Shown here one piece after another: positions 32,680 through 43,626 of a stretch of DNA of 64,000 nucleotides. Numbering within the stretch: position 1 is the first letter of the stretch; every line of letters starts with the position of its first letter. Under the pieces are notes generated by a model. The model searched no databases. It was not told the DNA's origin and saw only the letters and a list, made by a program, of their open reading frames with translations. The position numbers were made by a program, and so were the translations under genes. The stretch is from Henckelia pumila (taxonomy: Eukaryota; Streptophyta; Magnoliopsida; Lamiales; Gesneriaceae): NCBI RefSeq assembly GCF_033568475.1, contig NC_133122.1, positions 9,972,701-10,036,700 on the forward strand, written 5' to 3'.

Positions 32680-33010
32680 ATTCCCAACACCGATCGCCAG
32701 ACGCTGTCCCGCCACCACTCGCCGCCGCTCCCCGACTCGCCGCCGCTCCCTGCTTCTCTCTTTCTGGTATGCTTTTTTTTTTCTCCCTTTCTGAACGTTT
32801 TTTTTTCTTTTTTCTTCTGAAATCAGTGGCCACTACCTAGATTAATTTTTCTCCTGCAGCCCATCGCTCGCCGTCGCCACCACTCGCCGCCGCTCCCCTC
32901 TGCTCGCCGTCCCCTGCTGCTGCACTCCACTCTCCCTTTCTGGTACGTTTTCTTTTCCTCCCTTTGTGATACATTTTTTTTTCTTTTTGATTCTGAAATG
33001 CCCAGATTAT
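32680..33010 (+). repeat. Duplicated 5' untranslated segment of the hAT gene
   Basis: Two similar blocks (about 32690-32830 and 32875-33000) share CCACCACTCGCCGCCGCTCC, then CTTTCTGGTA followed by a T-rich stretch. Each looks like a short C-rich exon followed by a donor (CTG|GTATGC, CTG|GTACGT). An acceptor TTTTCAG precedes the ATG at 33192. Confidence 0.6.
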
Positions 33011-33191
33011 TTTTTGCTTTTTGGGATGTATCTTGATCTTCTCAATTGTTGTTTCTAGCAGAAAAGTCTTGATTGATATTGTACATTAGGCAGTAGGCAG
33101 TAGGTTGTACATTATGCACTAAGCAGTAGGTTGTTTCTTTGTTGGAAAGTCTATTGATCGATATGTTTGTATTATTTTCAGCCTATTTGTC

Positions 33192-35444
33192 ATGGAAAGC
33201 TTTGAAAATGAGAGTGGACAGGAGGATGTTGATGATTATTCTCCTTTGTGGAGATTTGTAACCAAGGTGGAAAAGGAAACTGGAGGTGGAAATGTCACTT
33301 GGTCATGCAACATATGTACTAAATTGTGCAAAGGATCATATACAAGGGTGAAAGCACACCTTTTAAAACAAAAAGGCGTTGGAATTGCTGGTTGTACGGC
33401 TGTTACAATGGACCAAATGAAGCGTATGCAACAGCTTGTGGATGATGCAGAATTGAGAAAGAAGAATTCTAAACCGAAAGAAGTTCCATTGCCTTCATCG
33501 TCTGTATCATCAAACATGGCTTCAAAATCTTCATTCAGTGGTCCTTTGCAAAGCGATGATCCAACAAAGAAGAGGAAACTACCAATTGGCCCTCTTGAAA
33601 AAGCTTTTAACTTGAATGCTAGAGATGAGCTTCACTCTGAAATTGCTAGGTTGTTTTACACCGGGGGATTATCTTTCAACATTGCTAGAAATCCTCATTA
33701 CGTTCGTGCATTCAGTTTGGCTACTCAACGAACGATTCCAGGTTATCTTCCACCTGGATACAATTTATTGAGAACTTCACTTCTTCAAAAAGAAAAAGCT
33801 CATATTGAAAAATTGTTGGAGCCAACAAAAGCTGCTTGGAAACAAAAAGGAGTTAGTATATGTAGTGATGGGTGGTCGGATGTGCAAAGAAGACCGCTAA
33901 TTAATATCATGGCAGTGTGTGAGAGTGGTCCTATGTTTTTGAAGGCGGTTAACTGTGAAGGTGAGTACAAGGATAAACTTTTCATCTCTAAGTTACTCAT
34001 TAATGCCATAAATGAAGTGGGACATCAGAATGTTGTACAAGTTGTCATTGATAATGCTTCTGTTTGCAAAGCTGCTGGGTTACTCGTTGAGGCAAAGTAC
34101 CCACACATATTTTGGACTCCTTGTGTTGTACACACATTGAATCTTGCTTTGAAAAATATTTGTGCACCGACTGACTCTCTACAAAACAGAGAAGCCTTTG
34201 ATGAGTGCAAGTGGATAGCTGAAGTAGCAAATGATGATTCAATGATCAAGAATTTTATCATGAATCACAATATGAGATTATCGATGTTCAACGATAGCTC
34301 AAACTTGAAGATGCTATCACTTGTGGATACTCGATTTGCTTCCACGATCATTATGCTTAAGAGGTTCAGACAAATCAAAAGATGTCTTGAAAACATGGTG
34401 ATTAGTGAAAGATGGGATCTCTACAAGGAGGATGACGTAGTGAAGGCTAGAGCAGTGAAGTACAAGATATTGGATGATCAATTTTGGGAAAATATTGATT
34501 ATATACTTGCTTTCACAAGTCCGATTTATGAGATGCTAAGGAAAGCAGACACTGATCAACCTTGTCTTCATTTAGTCTATGAGTGGTGGGATGAAATGAT
34601 ATAGAAAATGAGAGTTGCTATCTCAAAGGGGCCTCATAGTGGAGATTCAAAATTTTATGATGTTGTTCATAATATTCTGGTGGAGCGATGGAATAAAAGC
34701 AACACGCCTCTACATTGTTTGGCGCATTCTTTGAATCCAAGGAAAAATTCTAAAAAATTTCAACTATCTAAGTTTTATGCAAATTTGAAATATTAGTTCA
34801 TGAATGATGTTAAACTATAAATCTTTTTGTATAGGTATTATAGCCATGAGTGGCTTCAAGAATCTACCAATCGTCTTCCTCCTCATAGGGACATCAAAGT
34901 TTCAAGGGAAAGAAAAAAGTGCATTGAAAGATATTACTCCAATTCATCCGAACGAAGAAGTGTCAATGAGGAGTTTGCTTCTTTTTCAGCTGCCATTGAT
35001 GATTTTGTTGATAATGATGCAATGCGTGATCGAGGTTTGATGTCTCCAACTAAGTGGTGGGTTGTCCATGGTGCTTCTGCACCAACTCTTCAAAGTTTAG
35101 CTTTGAAGCTACTTGGACAACCATCTTCTTCCTCTTGTTGTGAGAGAAATTGGAACACCTACAGTTTTATACACTCACTAAAGAGGAACAAGATAACACC
35201 ACAAAGAGCGGAAGATTTGGTGTATGTTCACTATAATCTTCGTCTTTTATCTAGGAGAAGTCCACATTATAGTGAAGGAGAGAGTAAGATGTGGGATGTT
35301 GGAGCAGATGGATTTGATTCGATGGACATGGAGGGTGCTGCTATCCTTGAAATTGCCAATTTGTCTCTTGATGAACCTGAATTGGAGTCGGTCTTATTTA
35401 CTGACGAAGGCGGTGTTGGTGATGAGACCGATATGGATGTTTGA
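33192..35444 (+). pseudogene. hAT transposase with BED zinc finger, one stop and a damaged intron donor
   Basis: Exon 1 runs from the ATG at 33192: BED-type zinc finger (WSCNICTKLCKGSYTRVKAHL), DUF659-like region (KQKGVSICSDGWSDVQRRPL, VVQVVIDNAS), then the RNase H-like core. TAG at 34602-34604 interrupts WWDEMI...KMRVAI and is probably a changed Glu codon. The frame then continues to HSLNPR. An intron of 93 nt at 34742-34834 is inferred from the protein pattern: its acceptor TTGTATAG is normal but the donor reads GA instead of GT. Exon 2 (34835-35444) gives YYSHEWL and the hAT C-terminal dimerisation domain (LALKLLGQPSSSSCCERNW, NKITPQRAEDLVYVHYNLR). A full-length hAT transposase cuts and joins DNA at the terminal repeats. 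This copy is only lightly damaged. Confidence 0.85.
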
Positions 35445-35726
35445 TTTGTTTACTTGTTTAATATGGATTTGGTGTTTTATTATATTTTGTTATGTCTTGT
35501 GTTTGTGATGGATATTATGATTGATGAAATATGGTTTTCTAATCTAGGATATTTAATTTCTAATATTAAATTTATATATATTTAATATTTTATATTATTT
35601 AATATTCAACGTATCATAGCCGTATCGTATCTATATTTTCAAAATTTGCCGTATCGCCGTATTCATATCGTATCCGATACGATACTCGTACCCGTATCCA
35701 TGCAACATAGCAAACACCTTATTAGC

Positions 35727-35762
35727 TGAAAAATCACTTTTTCTTTAAAAAAAGTGATTTTC
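35727..35762. repeat. Perfect AT-rich hairpin next to the hAT end
   Basis: AAAATCACTTTTT and AAAAAGTGATTTT, separated by a short CTTTAA loop, lie just outside the hAT right end; probably a relic of a small inverted-repeat element. Confidence 0.5.
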
Positions 35763-35852
35763 TGGTCTAACTTTTAAAACCAAATGGGGCCTTAACGTGG
35801 TGGGTTGTAGATAAGCGGGATATTTTGCACCCATTATGTTAAAGCTCCTGAA

Positions 35853-36128
35853 TAGAGGGGTTATAGCAGGTTAACGAGACGGTCTGACCCACAACCCGTG
35901 ACAACCCACCATTAAACGGCACGGGACGGGCCCGGTTGGGATAACACCAATCCACCTATGTTAGATATTGAGGCGGGTCAACCCAAAAGACTTTTGTGTA
36001 ATATAGTGGGTTGGGCCGGGACGGCCCGTTCGCCAGTTTGGGGGATTAGGAAATTATCAACCCAACTCACCTATTTTATATGGCAGGGCGAGCTAAAGCG
36101 ATGAATCTAGTCCACTTTGACACCTCTA
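35853..36128. mobile_element. Old hAT-type MITE, 276 bp
   Basis: Ends TAGAGGGGTTATAGCAGG and the inverted TAGAGGTGTCAAAGTGG. The flanks CTCCTGAA and CTCATAAA match at 6 of 8 positions, a decayed 8-bp duplication. The host sequence on both sides matches 19450-19530, where the element is absent. Confidence 0.7.
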
Positions 36129-36860
36129 CTCATAAATAGATTAGGTCGAGTATGGGTTTGAACTTTAAAGGATAAGGTTAGGTATGAATCGTTTAATGCT
36201 TTAAGGAGACACTTTCGGGTCTTTGGGACCTAGTGGCCATGACGTAATGTCATCCCTAGCCTAAATTGATTATGGTATGTTTTTAAAGCTCATTAAGAAA
36301 ATCCTTCTTAACTCTCAAAAAATATAAACAAATGGGTTCATTTTATTTTTTGGTTTCTTAAAAACATTATATTTCATCTCAATTTTCACATTATTTCACA
36401 ATATTGATTCAAAATTTATTTGTTTAGAAAAATAAATAGAGAATGAATAAGCTACCAAAAATTTTATCTAGCTTTCCAACTCAACTAAACAAGTGTTAAT
36501 GGTGAAACTTGTTCTTGGGGTCGTGGATTCATAGATCGTACTGAAGAAAGGTACTGGTAGCTGTAGAAAAGATATGGCAGTATCTAAGGCGAGAAGTTTT
36601 CGCGTTGGGTTCAAACCATTGCCTCAGCCACAAAGAAAGATAGGTTTTGGGCCACTTAAACCTTATTATGGGTGGTAGTGCATGTTAAATTAATTTTGAA
36701 AAGCATTTCGAGTGGGCTATTTTTTGCTAGTTATTGGGAATAATTTGGACAGTTTCCATTAATTCCACCTTTCAATGAAAAGAAGAAAATGTTGTAACTA
36801 TGAAAAGACATCACCATAAACAACACACTGTATATACATAGATTGTAAATTTCATGATTA
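36129..36860. other. Spacer between array units 3 and 4
   Basis: Homologous in parts to 19500-20265 (e.g. the CAGCCACAAAG region at about 36620). No gene seen. Confidence 0.6.
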
Positions 36861-36952
36861 CGTACCATATGCATCCATGTCGCTCAGATCTAGACAAACA
36901 AGGCTAATCGAACCACTGACAGAGTTCTTTGCGCCAAAATCATAAATCCTTG

Positions 36953-37106
36953 AACCCCTCCCAGTCATCGAGGCTCAGAAGTGGGCGGGGCAGTAGCTAA
37001 ACTCACTTGCCCAGACCCAGGAGAAGGGATGCGTTTTGGGTAAGCTGTCCCCCCTCTAGCCAGTACCCTAGGGGGCGGGCACAGCAGCTACATGGACCAC
37101 TTCCTC
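36953..37106. other. Unidentified GC-rich insertion of about 150 bp in unit 4
   Basis: Between AATCCTTG and AAAGAAACACAATAAG, where unit 2 (about 15530) has only about 15 nt, unit 4 has about 150 nt of GC-rich sequence (AGTGGGCGGGGCAGTAGC, CTAGGGGGCGGGCACAGC). No TIR, Pol III box or open frame identifies it. Confidence 0.55.
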
Positions 37107-37502
37107 AAAGAAACACAATAAGAGAATAATACATAAGCTTAAAAACAATCCCAGAAACTGTAAGCATGCTTCATTCAAAAAAAAAAAAAGATGTTAATAG
37201 GATAACCATAAAATTCTAAATACCAAAAACCATAAGGAAGAAAAGTGAAACATTCATTGAACATCCAAGATCCTACTAGTAAGGAGCATCATCAAAGTAA
37301 AAGAGGTAGCATGATCATGGTCTTCCTTACTGACATTTGCAAACAAATTACAGACTTATAATATCAACGGATCCACTTAATGGCATGATTAACTAACGAA
37401 TAGATAAGATGACTTTCCAACCAAGACAAACTAAAATGTAGAATAAATAAATACCAAAGTCTAAACTAATGAAAAACAGCACATGACATAACAATGATTA
37501 AA

Positions 37503-37794
37503 GCAAATGACATCCCAACTAAGACAATCTTAAGTTGTAATAAATACACAACCAAAGACAAATAAATAAAGGAGGAACACAATAAGGTATGATTTCATGA
37601 TGCATTTTACCGTGAGCAGCTGAGACGACAATTTTCAGAATGATTAGAGAAAATGACCTCCCAACTAAGACAATCTTAAGTTGTAATAAATACACAACCA
37701 AAGACAAATAAATAAAGGAGTAACACAATAAGGTATGATTTCATGATGCATTTTACCGTGAGCAGCTGAGAAATGATTATCTGGAATTGTAATT
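37503..37794. repeat. 146-bp tandem duplication that splits exon 4 of unit 4
   Basis: The block with AAGACAATCTTAAGTTGTAA, AATAAATAAAGGAG and TTTTACCGTGAGCAGCTGAG occurs twice with a 146-nt period (starts at about 37521 and 37667). Confidence 0.85.
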
Positions 37795-39300
37795 TCATTG
37801 CCACCCTAAAAGAAAATAACAAAAAATTAACTCCCGAACATGGCATGCCAAAGAAAAAATAAACAGTGATTAAAAGTTAAGCCTTTGATGATGCAATCAT
37901 GTTCCTCTTTTGCTTGTTCAAATCTACTCTAAAATAATGGCTTTGATATTTATTTCAAACTTGCTGATCAACATGGCACATATCTATGCTTCGTCTTCTT
38001 TGTTACCTCTCTCCATCTCATGTTTTATAGATTGACTGGGACATTAATTGAAGATAAATTCACAATTTCACATGGCTAGCAAAAGAGAAGTAATTATCCC
38101 TACTCCGAAAGCTAAACAGAACCAGTAAAATCCAAATTCCATAATAAGCAGACTTGGGGTTTCATTTAGTTTTAACTCAGTTCTTAATTTGCATCTATAG
38201 CATAAGGGCCTATAAATGTTGTGGGCCCAAAAGAGAAGAGTCACGTTGGGGGAGGGAAGCCCAAAACTGTATTTGTTTATTCTGGAAGAAACAAGACTCA
38301 CACACACACCCCTGAGAGGTGGGGGAGAATATATGGAGAGAATAGGGCTATTGGAGTCAAGAGTCAGTTAATTGTTTTTTTAGTAGCAGGTACTAGCTTG
38401 TGCTAGGGCTGTACAGGAAAATTATCTCTGGGTTTCTTTCCATTCAGCAGAATATACTCATCATATTTCAGTGAAATATCATTTTGTGAATTGTTAAATA
38501 GTGGTTGCAACTATAGCAAAGGAGTTTTAAAGAATGTAAATCAAGAAATTTCATTTGGCATCACCATCAACACAACACATACCGCTCAACATTTAAATAA
38601 ATCAAGATCGAGGATAATATGAACTCAATTATAAGTTTAAAACAATAACGAAATCGACCAAAGACAAATCGGGGAAGACGGGACCTTGATCTCACAGAGC
38701 AATACTTTCTTCCCATCCAGCTAATCAACAACACCTCGAAAAAGCTGGCTTTCATCGCTTTCAGCAGTGCGTGTCCAAAATGTCAAGCCACAAACCACGA
38801 TAAACCTGTTAATCTTTCCAACCTTCTCAAGATAGACATTTTTTTGCTGTAACAAACCCAAAAATACGCAAATAAAATCATTGAGCGAGTTAAATAATCA
38901 ATGCTGCCAATAATATTAAATAATTTGTCTAACTTCTTTCTCATTGTAGAATTTCAGGGTTAATTCCGCCAAATAGTTGGCATGTTCTATCCCATCGCTG
39001 TAAAATCGTGTGATCCCTGCACCTGGGGCACAGTCACCCGGGTCGAAATATGTATCACAGAGCTGCCAACAAATTTGAACATCGTTAATTTTTCCATGAT
39101 CATGAAAACATGGTGTGATAATGTAGAGTGTTCACCCCAATTAAATATCGAATACTAATACATACAATAAAATAAAAAATCCAAAGGATTGTAAGTAGAA
39201 AAAAGGAACAACGTACGTCACGTAGATATGACAACCGTGAATCCTCCACTGGACAAAGCCCTGCAAAATCAGTATCCCATTCAACTGAACCCGTTTTCAT
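37608..39300 (-). pseudogene. Array unit 4, disabled copy of the cystatin-like gene
   Basis: Exons are at 39217-39300 (start ATG two codons upstream of the ATG used in the other units, which is ACG here; MKTGSVEWDTDFAG), 38934-39062, 38685-38846 and a damaged exon 4 near 37608-37805. Exon 3 carries TAG at 38721-38723 within LFRGVVD-LDGKK, where units 1 and 2 have a Leu codon. The 146-bp duplication splits exon 4: the 5' portion (GGNEITIPDNH) sits in one copy and the normal end (NHSENCRLSCSR, stop) in the other. Splice borders of exons 1-3 are normal and the TATA box is kept, so transcription is possible. Confidence 0.65.
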
Positions 39301-39563
39301 TGATCCCTCGCATAAATTAAATGATTTTTACCCAAAAATAAACTCACTCAATAATCAACCAAAAACAAACGCAAAAATCCATGGCTACCAAGCATAAATT
39401 CAATTCAATACATAGAACAAGAAGAATAAAACCAAACATCCATCGCCATCTCTTACCCATGGCTCTAGGGAAAGAATACGAAGGCATCGAAGGGGTATAC
39501 GAAGACATCGAAGGGGTATACGGAATACGAGCAAGATTGCGCCCTATTTCTCTATGAGTCGGG

Positions 39564-39570
39564 TTTTATA
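39564..39570 (-). promoter_or_regulatory. TATA box of host unit 4
   Basis: Minus-strand TATAAAA, about 265 nt upstream of the ATG, preceding a 5' block shared with units 1 and 2. A candidate untranslated-exon donor ATGG|GTAAGAG is at about 39455-39465. Confidence 0.5.
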
Positions 39571-39923
39571 CAACCTAGGTGAGCCGAACTTAGGGCATGG
39601 GCTGACAAGAAAAAGATCAAGATAGTTTTTTTAAATGGTCCTCAGCAAATATCCAGAGTCAATTTTGGCCTTAATTTAAGATATTTTTTTAATTAGTATA
39701 TTTTTTAACCATGTAAAGTTACAAAATGTTTAAACTCTGTCATCACCTGCCAGTCTGCCACCACTAATTTATGATTCTATATAGTCTTCGACAACTCATT
39801 TACTCACCCCAATCAATATTTCAATTGATTGGGGGTTGTGAATCAGCACAATTTGATGCTCAAATTGTTTCTGTTCGAAGCTCTCTTCTCCAGTCGTCTT
39901 CTTCGTTTTTCTCTTCATTAAAT

Positions 39924-41791
39924 TGTTGGAAAACGCGGCTCTCAGATCAATCACGATTAATACCCGGTGCAGCGGAAGTTTAAAATTTTTATTATGGAAC
40001 AATTCCATAGTGTGGGTATCAACCGTTTAACGATTAAATTATAAGTGTGTGTAAAATTAAATAACAATTATTAAATTTTACCTTCAATCTCGAAGCGAGA
40101 TTATTGGACACCACACAGATTTTTCTGCGCTTCTTGTATCTCCCTGGAACTGATGAATATTCTGTCCTTCAATCAGGTCCACGAATGGAGGTTTAATCCC
40201 TCTGATAGATTGCACTAGAAAATCTATCAGAAGTTTTCTACGAAGAGAATAAACGAATTTGATTCGCTATTCCAGACTGCAATTCAAAATCACAGACCGG
40301 AATTTCTCACGCAGAGAAGGGAGGGGGGCGGCCGAAATATTTTAGAGAGAGCTAGGGTTTTCGAAAAACTGTCTCTTAAATTATGACCTGTTGTGTGTAA
40401 TTTCTGTACTGCAATAACTTATTTATAATGTAGGCCACTAACACCTTAGGGCCCATTAGTCATAAGTTGAGGCCCGACAAGCAAAGCCCGCATGTTCAGA
40501 AATTAATATAAAATTCATCGTGACTCCGATTGATGAACCGATTTCACCAATGTGCACAGAAACCATTTCTGCACATTTTAAAGTCAAGATAAATTTTCCT
40601 GAATCCGAATTCAGTGATTTCCAAAAATGTCCATCCATATGTCATTTTAGGAAATCCTACTCCCTTACTCTTATTTAAGAAGTCCAACTTCTTTATTCAT
40701 TAAATTTAACTCTTTAAATTTAACTATCTCAACGGGGATTAAAACTCCATTACACTGTGTGACCCTCAATGGTTCAGGGATACAGCTAGCCGTGGGCTCA
40801 CAACTCCTTGTGACTCGGAACAACGATTTCCGACTTGCCCAACGAATCATGGTAAAGCGCCTAGCAACATCGCCCCATGATTCCCTAGGTATCACTGATA
40901 GTGCCTACAAGAACCAGTAGATTTTGGTTAGCGTACAGTACGGTCCCTTCATCCATATATCCCGATCGAATCAACAACCATTGGTATATCGAGAGTCGCT
41001 CAAGATTCGATAACTATGCAATACATCTTGAAGATCAAATTAGTGACATCGCATGTGCTACTAAGAAACCATTTCTTAAATCACATCAAGTACTCTGGCC
41101 AGAGATTCGTCACACTAATATCTCCTCAGATCGCATAGGATATCCACACTCGCAAGTATGTGGTGAATCCTTGACAACAATGGATCGACTCCTATATGTG
41201 TTGTAACTGTACCCAATCCCGACACCTGATGACCCCCATAGAGTCGGTAAACGAGTCAAAGCACAGTACTAGCATATAGAGTCTCCATGATGTTTCAAGT
41301 AGTAAGGACTAATGGTGTACAACCAAAACCGCGGACTTTATCCACTCGATAAGTGATAACCACTTGGAAAGTCCGGATAGGGTAGTTCGATTATTCATCC
41401 TATGAATATCCATTTGCATGCTTCGAACATCTCCATGTTCCCTACCAATGAAACGTGGTACTCCGCATCGCAAATGCTAGTCTCAAACTCGAGCGATCCT
41501 TATCCTTATTATCGGACGGCTCAATCGACTAGGAACAGTTTAGAATATACAGTGACTATAAGATGTATTTCATGATAGACATCCCCATGTTCTACCACAT
41601 CTTACATACACTATAGTATATTCAAGGTCTTTATCAAAACAACAATAGTATATCACAATATAACAATATGAAGAAAGATAAAGTCATTGCCATTAATAAA
41701 AGTGTAAATTATATTAAACAAAAGATCGTTTGTACAAAGAGTCATCAAAGCCCATAGCCACAAGTTGGCTCACTGGGCACCCACTCTTTCA
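39924..41791 (-). repeat. 3' LTR of Copia copy 2
   Basis: About 1868 bp, preceded on the minus strand by the purine tract GGGCAAGTGGGAGAT at 41792-41806. Confidence 0.95.
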
Positions 41792-41805
41792 ATCTCCCAC
41801 TTGCC

Positions 41806-43626
41806 CTATAGCCAACTAGTCATCCTACGTAGACCCATTGCTTCGCGATGTTTGTCAAACAATGGTCCTGGCAAGGGCTTAGTAAGCGGATCAGCGATAT
41901 TGTCTGCAGAGGCCACTCGTTCGACAGTGATGTCTCCTCTTTCCACAATCTCCCGGATGATGTGGTATTTCCTCAGTACGTGTTTGGATCTTTGATGAGA
42001 CCTTGGTTCCTTTGCTTGAGCAACGGCACCCGTGTTGTCTCAGTACACCGGGACTGGACCAACAAATTCAGGAATGACGCCCAACTCTTGGACGAACTTC
42101 CTCATCCAAACGGCCTCTTTAGCAGCAGCTGATGCTGCAATGTATTCAGCCTCAGTGGTGGAATCCGCTGTGGTGTCCTGCTTGGAACTCTTCCAAGAGA
42201 CAGCACCGCCATTGAGCATGAACACAAATCCAGAGGTTGACTTCGAGTCATCCACGTCACTTTGGAAGCTAGAGTCGGTATAGCCTTCCAATTTCAGTTC
42301 TCGTCCTCCATATACCATGAACATATTCTTAGTCCTTCGTAAGTACTTAAGAATGTCCTTCACGGCTTTCCAATGCATTTGACCGGGATTAGCTTGATAT
42401 CTGCTCGTGACACTCAGAGCAAATGCTACATCCGGTCTGGTAGATATCATCCCATACATGATACTACCTATAGCTGACGCATATGGTACATGTGTCATAT
42501 TCTCTATCTCTTCATCAGTCTTGGGACACATAGACTTGGATAGAGAAACTCCATGACACATGGGTAGATGTCCTCTCTTGGACCCATCCATTGAAAACCG
42601 TTTCAATATGGTGTCGATGTAGGTTGATTGAGTGAGTCCTATCATTCTCTTAGATCTATCTCTATAGATCTGTATCCCAAGAATGTAGGATGCCTCACCC
42701 AAATCCTTCATCGAGAATCTACCTGATAACCATATCTTTGTTGACTGCAACATCCCTACGTCATTCCCAATGAGTAGGATGTCATCAACATAAAGTACTA
42801 AGAATGTCACAGCATCCTTAACTACTTTTTTGTACACGCATGGTTCCTCCGGGTTCTTGATGAAACCAAAATCTTTTATTGTTTCATCAAATTTCTGGTT
42901 CCAACTTCTTGATGCTTGTTTTAGACCATAAATTGATCTCTGAAGCTTACATACCTTATGCTCGCTTCCCATGGATGTGAACCCCTCAGGCTGCCTCATA
43001 TAGATTTCTTCCTTAATGTCTCCATTAAGAAAAGCAGTCTTCACATCCATTTGCCATATCTCATAGTCATACCATGCAGCTATGGCAATAAGGATTCTTA
43101 TGGACTTGAACATTGCAACTGGTGAAAAGGTTTCATCATAGTCAACTCCTTGTCTTTGAGTGTAACCTTTTGCCACCAATCGCGCCTTGTAGGTCAATAC
43201 CTTACCATCAGGCCCAAGCTTTCTCTTGTAGATCCATTTACACCCTATTGGAACAATTCCATCAGGAGGATCTACTAAAGACCAAACTTGGTTTGTATGC
43301 ATTGAATCCAATTCAGACTGCATAGCTTCAAGCCATAAATTTGAATCCGCATCAGAAATTGCTTCCTTGAAGTTTCTTGGATCACATCCAATGTCGGGTT
43401 CATCTTGATCCCCTTCAAGAAGAAGACCATATCGAACAGGAGGTCTAGAAGTCCTCTCGGATCTTCTAGGTTCAGGCGTGTCCAGTAATGGTTTCTGAGG
43501 CGTAGGATCGTTATTTTGTATTTCGGGTTTTTCTCGAACTTCTTCGAGTTCCATCATCTCGCCTTTCTTATCCAATAAGAACTCCTTCTCCAAGAAGGTG
43601 GCATTCCTAGAAACAAACACCTTTGT
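41806..43626 (-). pseudogene. Copia pol of copy 2, C-terminal half: RT and RNase H, two stops
   Basis: Continues the gag-pol frame after TAA at 43627-43629 (GAA in copy 1). It contains the integrase C-terminal part (RTSRPPVRYGLLLEGD), RT (MDVKTAFLNG, catalytic YVDDILL) and RNase H (TEAEYIAAS). TGA at 42040-42042 replaces the Cys codon in the RNase H segment YCDNTGAV. The natural stop TAG is at 41806-41808. These two stops are the only defects I find in this copy. Confidence 0.9.

Larger units (their letters stand above)
32286..35710 (+). mobile_element. hAT transposon, about 3.4 kb, with ATACGG-rich ends
   Basis: The left end CTATGTAGCACAGATAC and inverted right end CTATGTTGCATGGATAC agree at 14 of 17 bases. 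Both subterminal regions (about 32325-32475 and 35605-35700) are packed with GATACGG/CGTATC motifs, resembling the repeated transposase-binding motifs of Ac-like elements. An hAT transposase gene lies inside. No 8-bp duplication is found, and the right flank corresponds to a more distant part of the array spacer than the left, so a deletion or rearrangement followed insertion. Confidence 0.85.
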
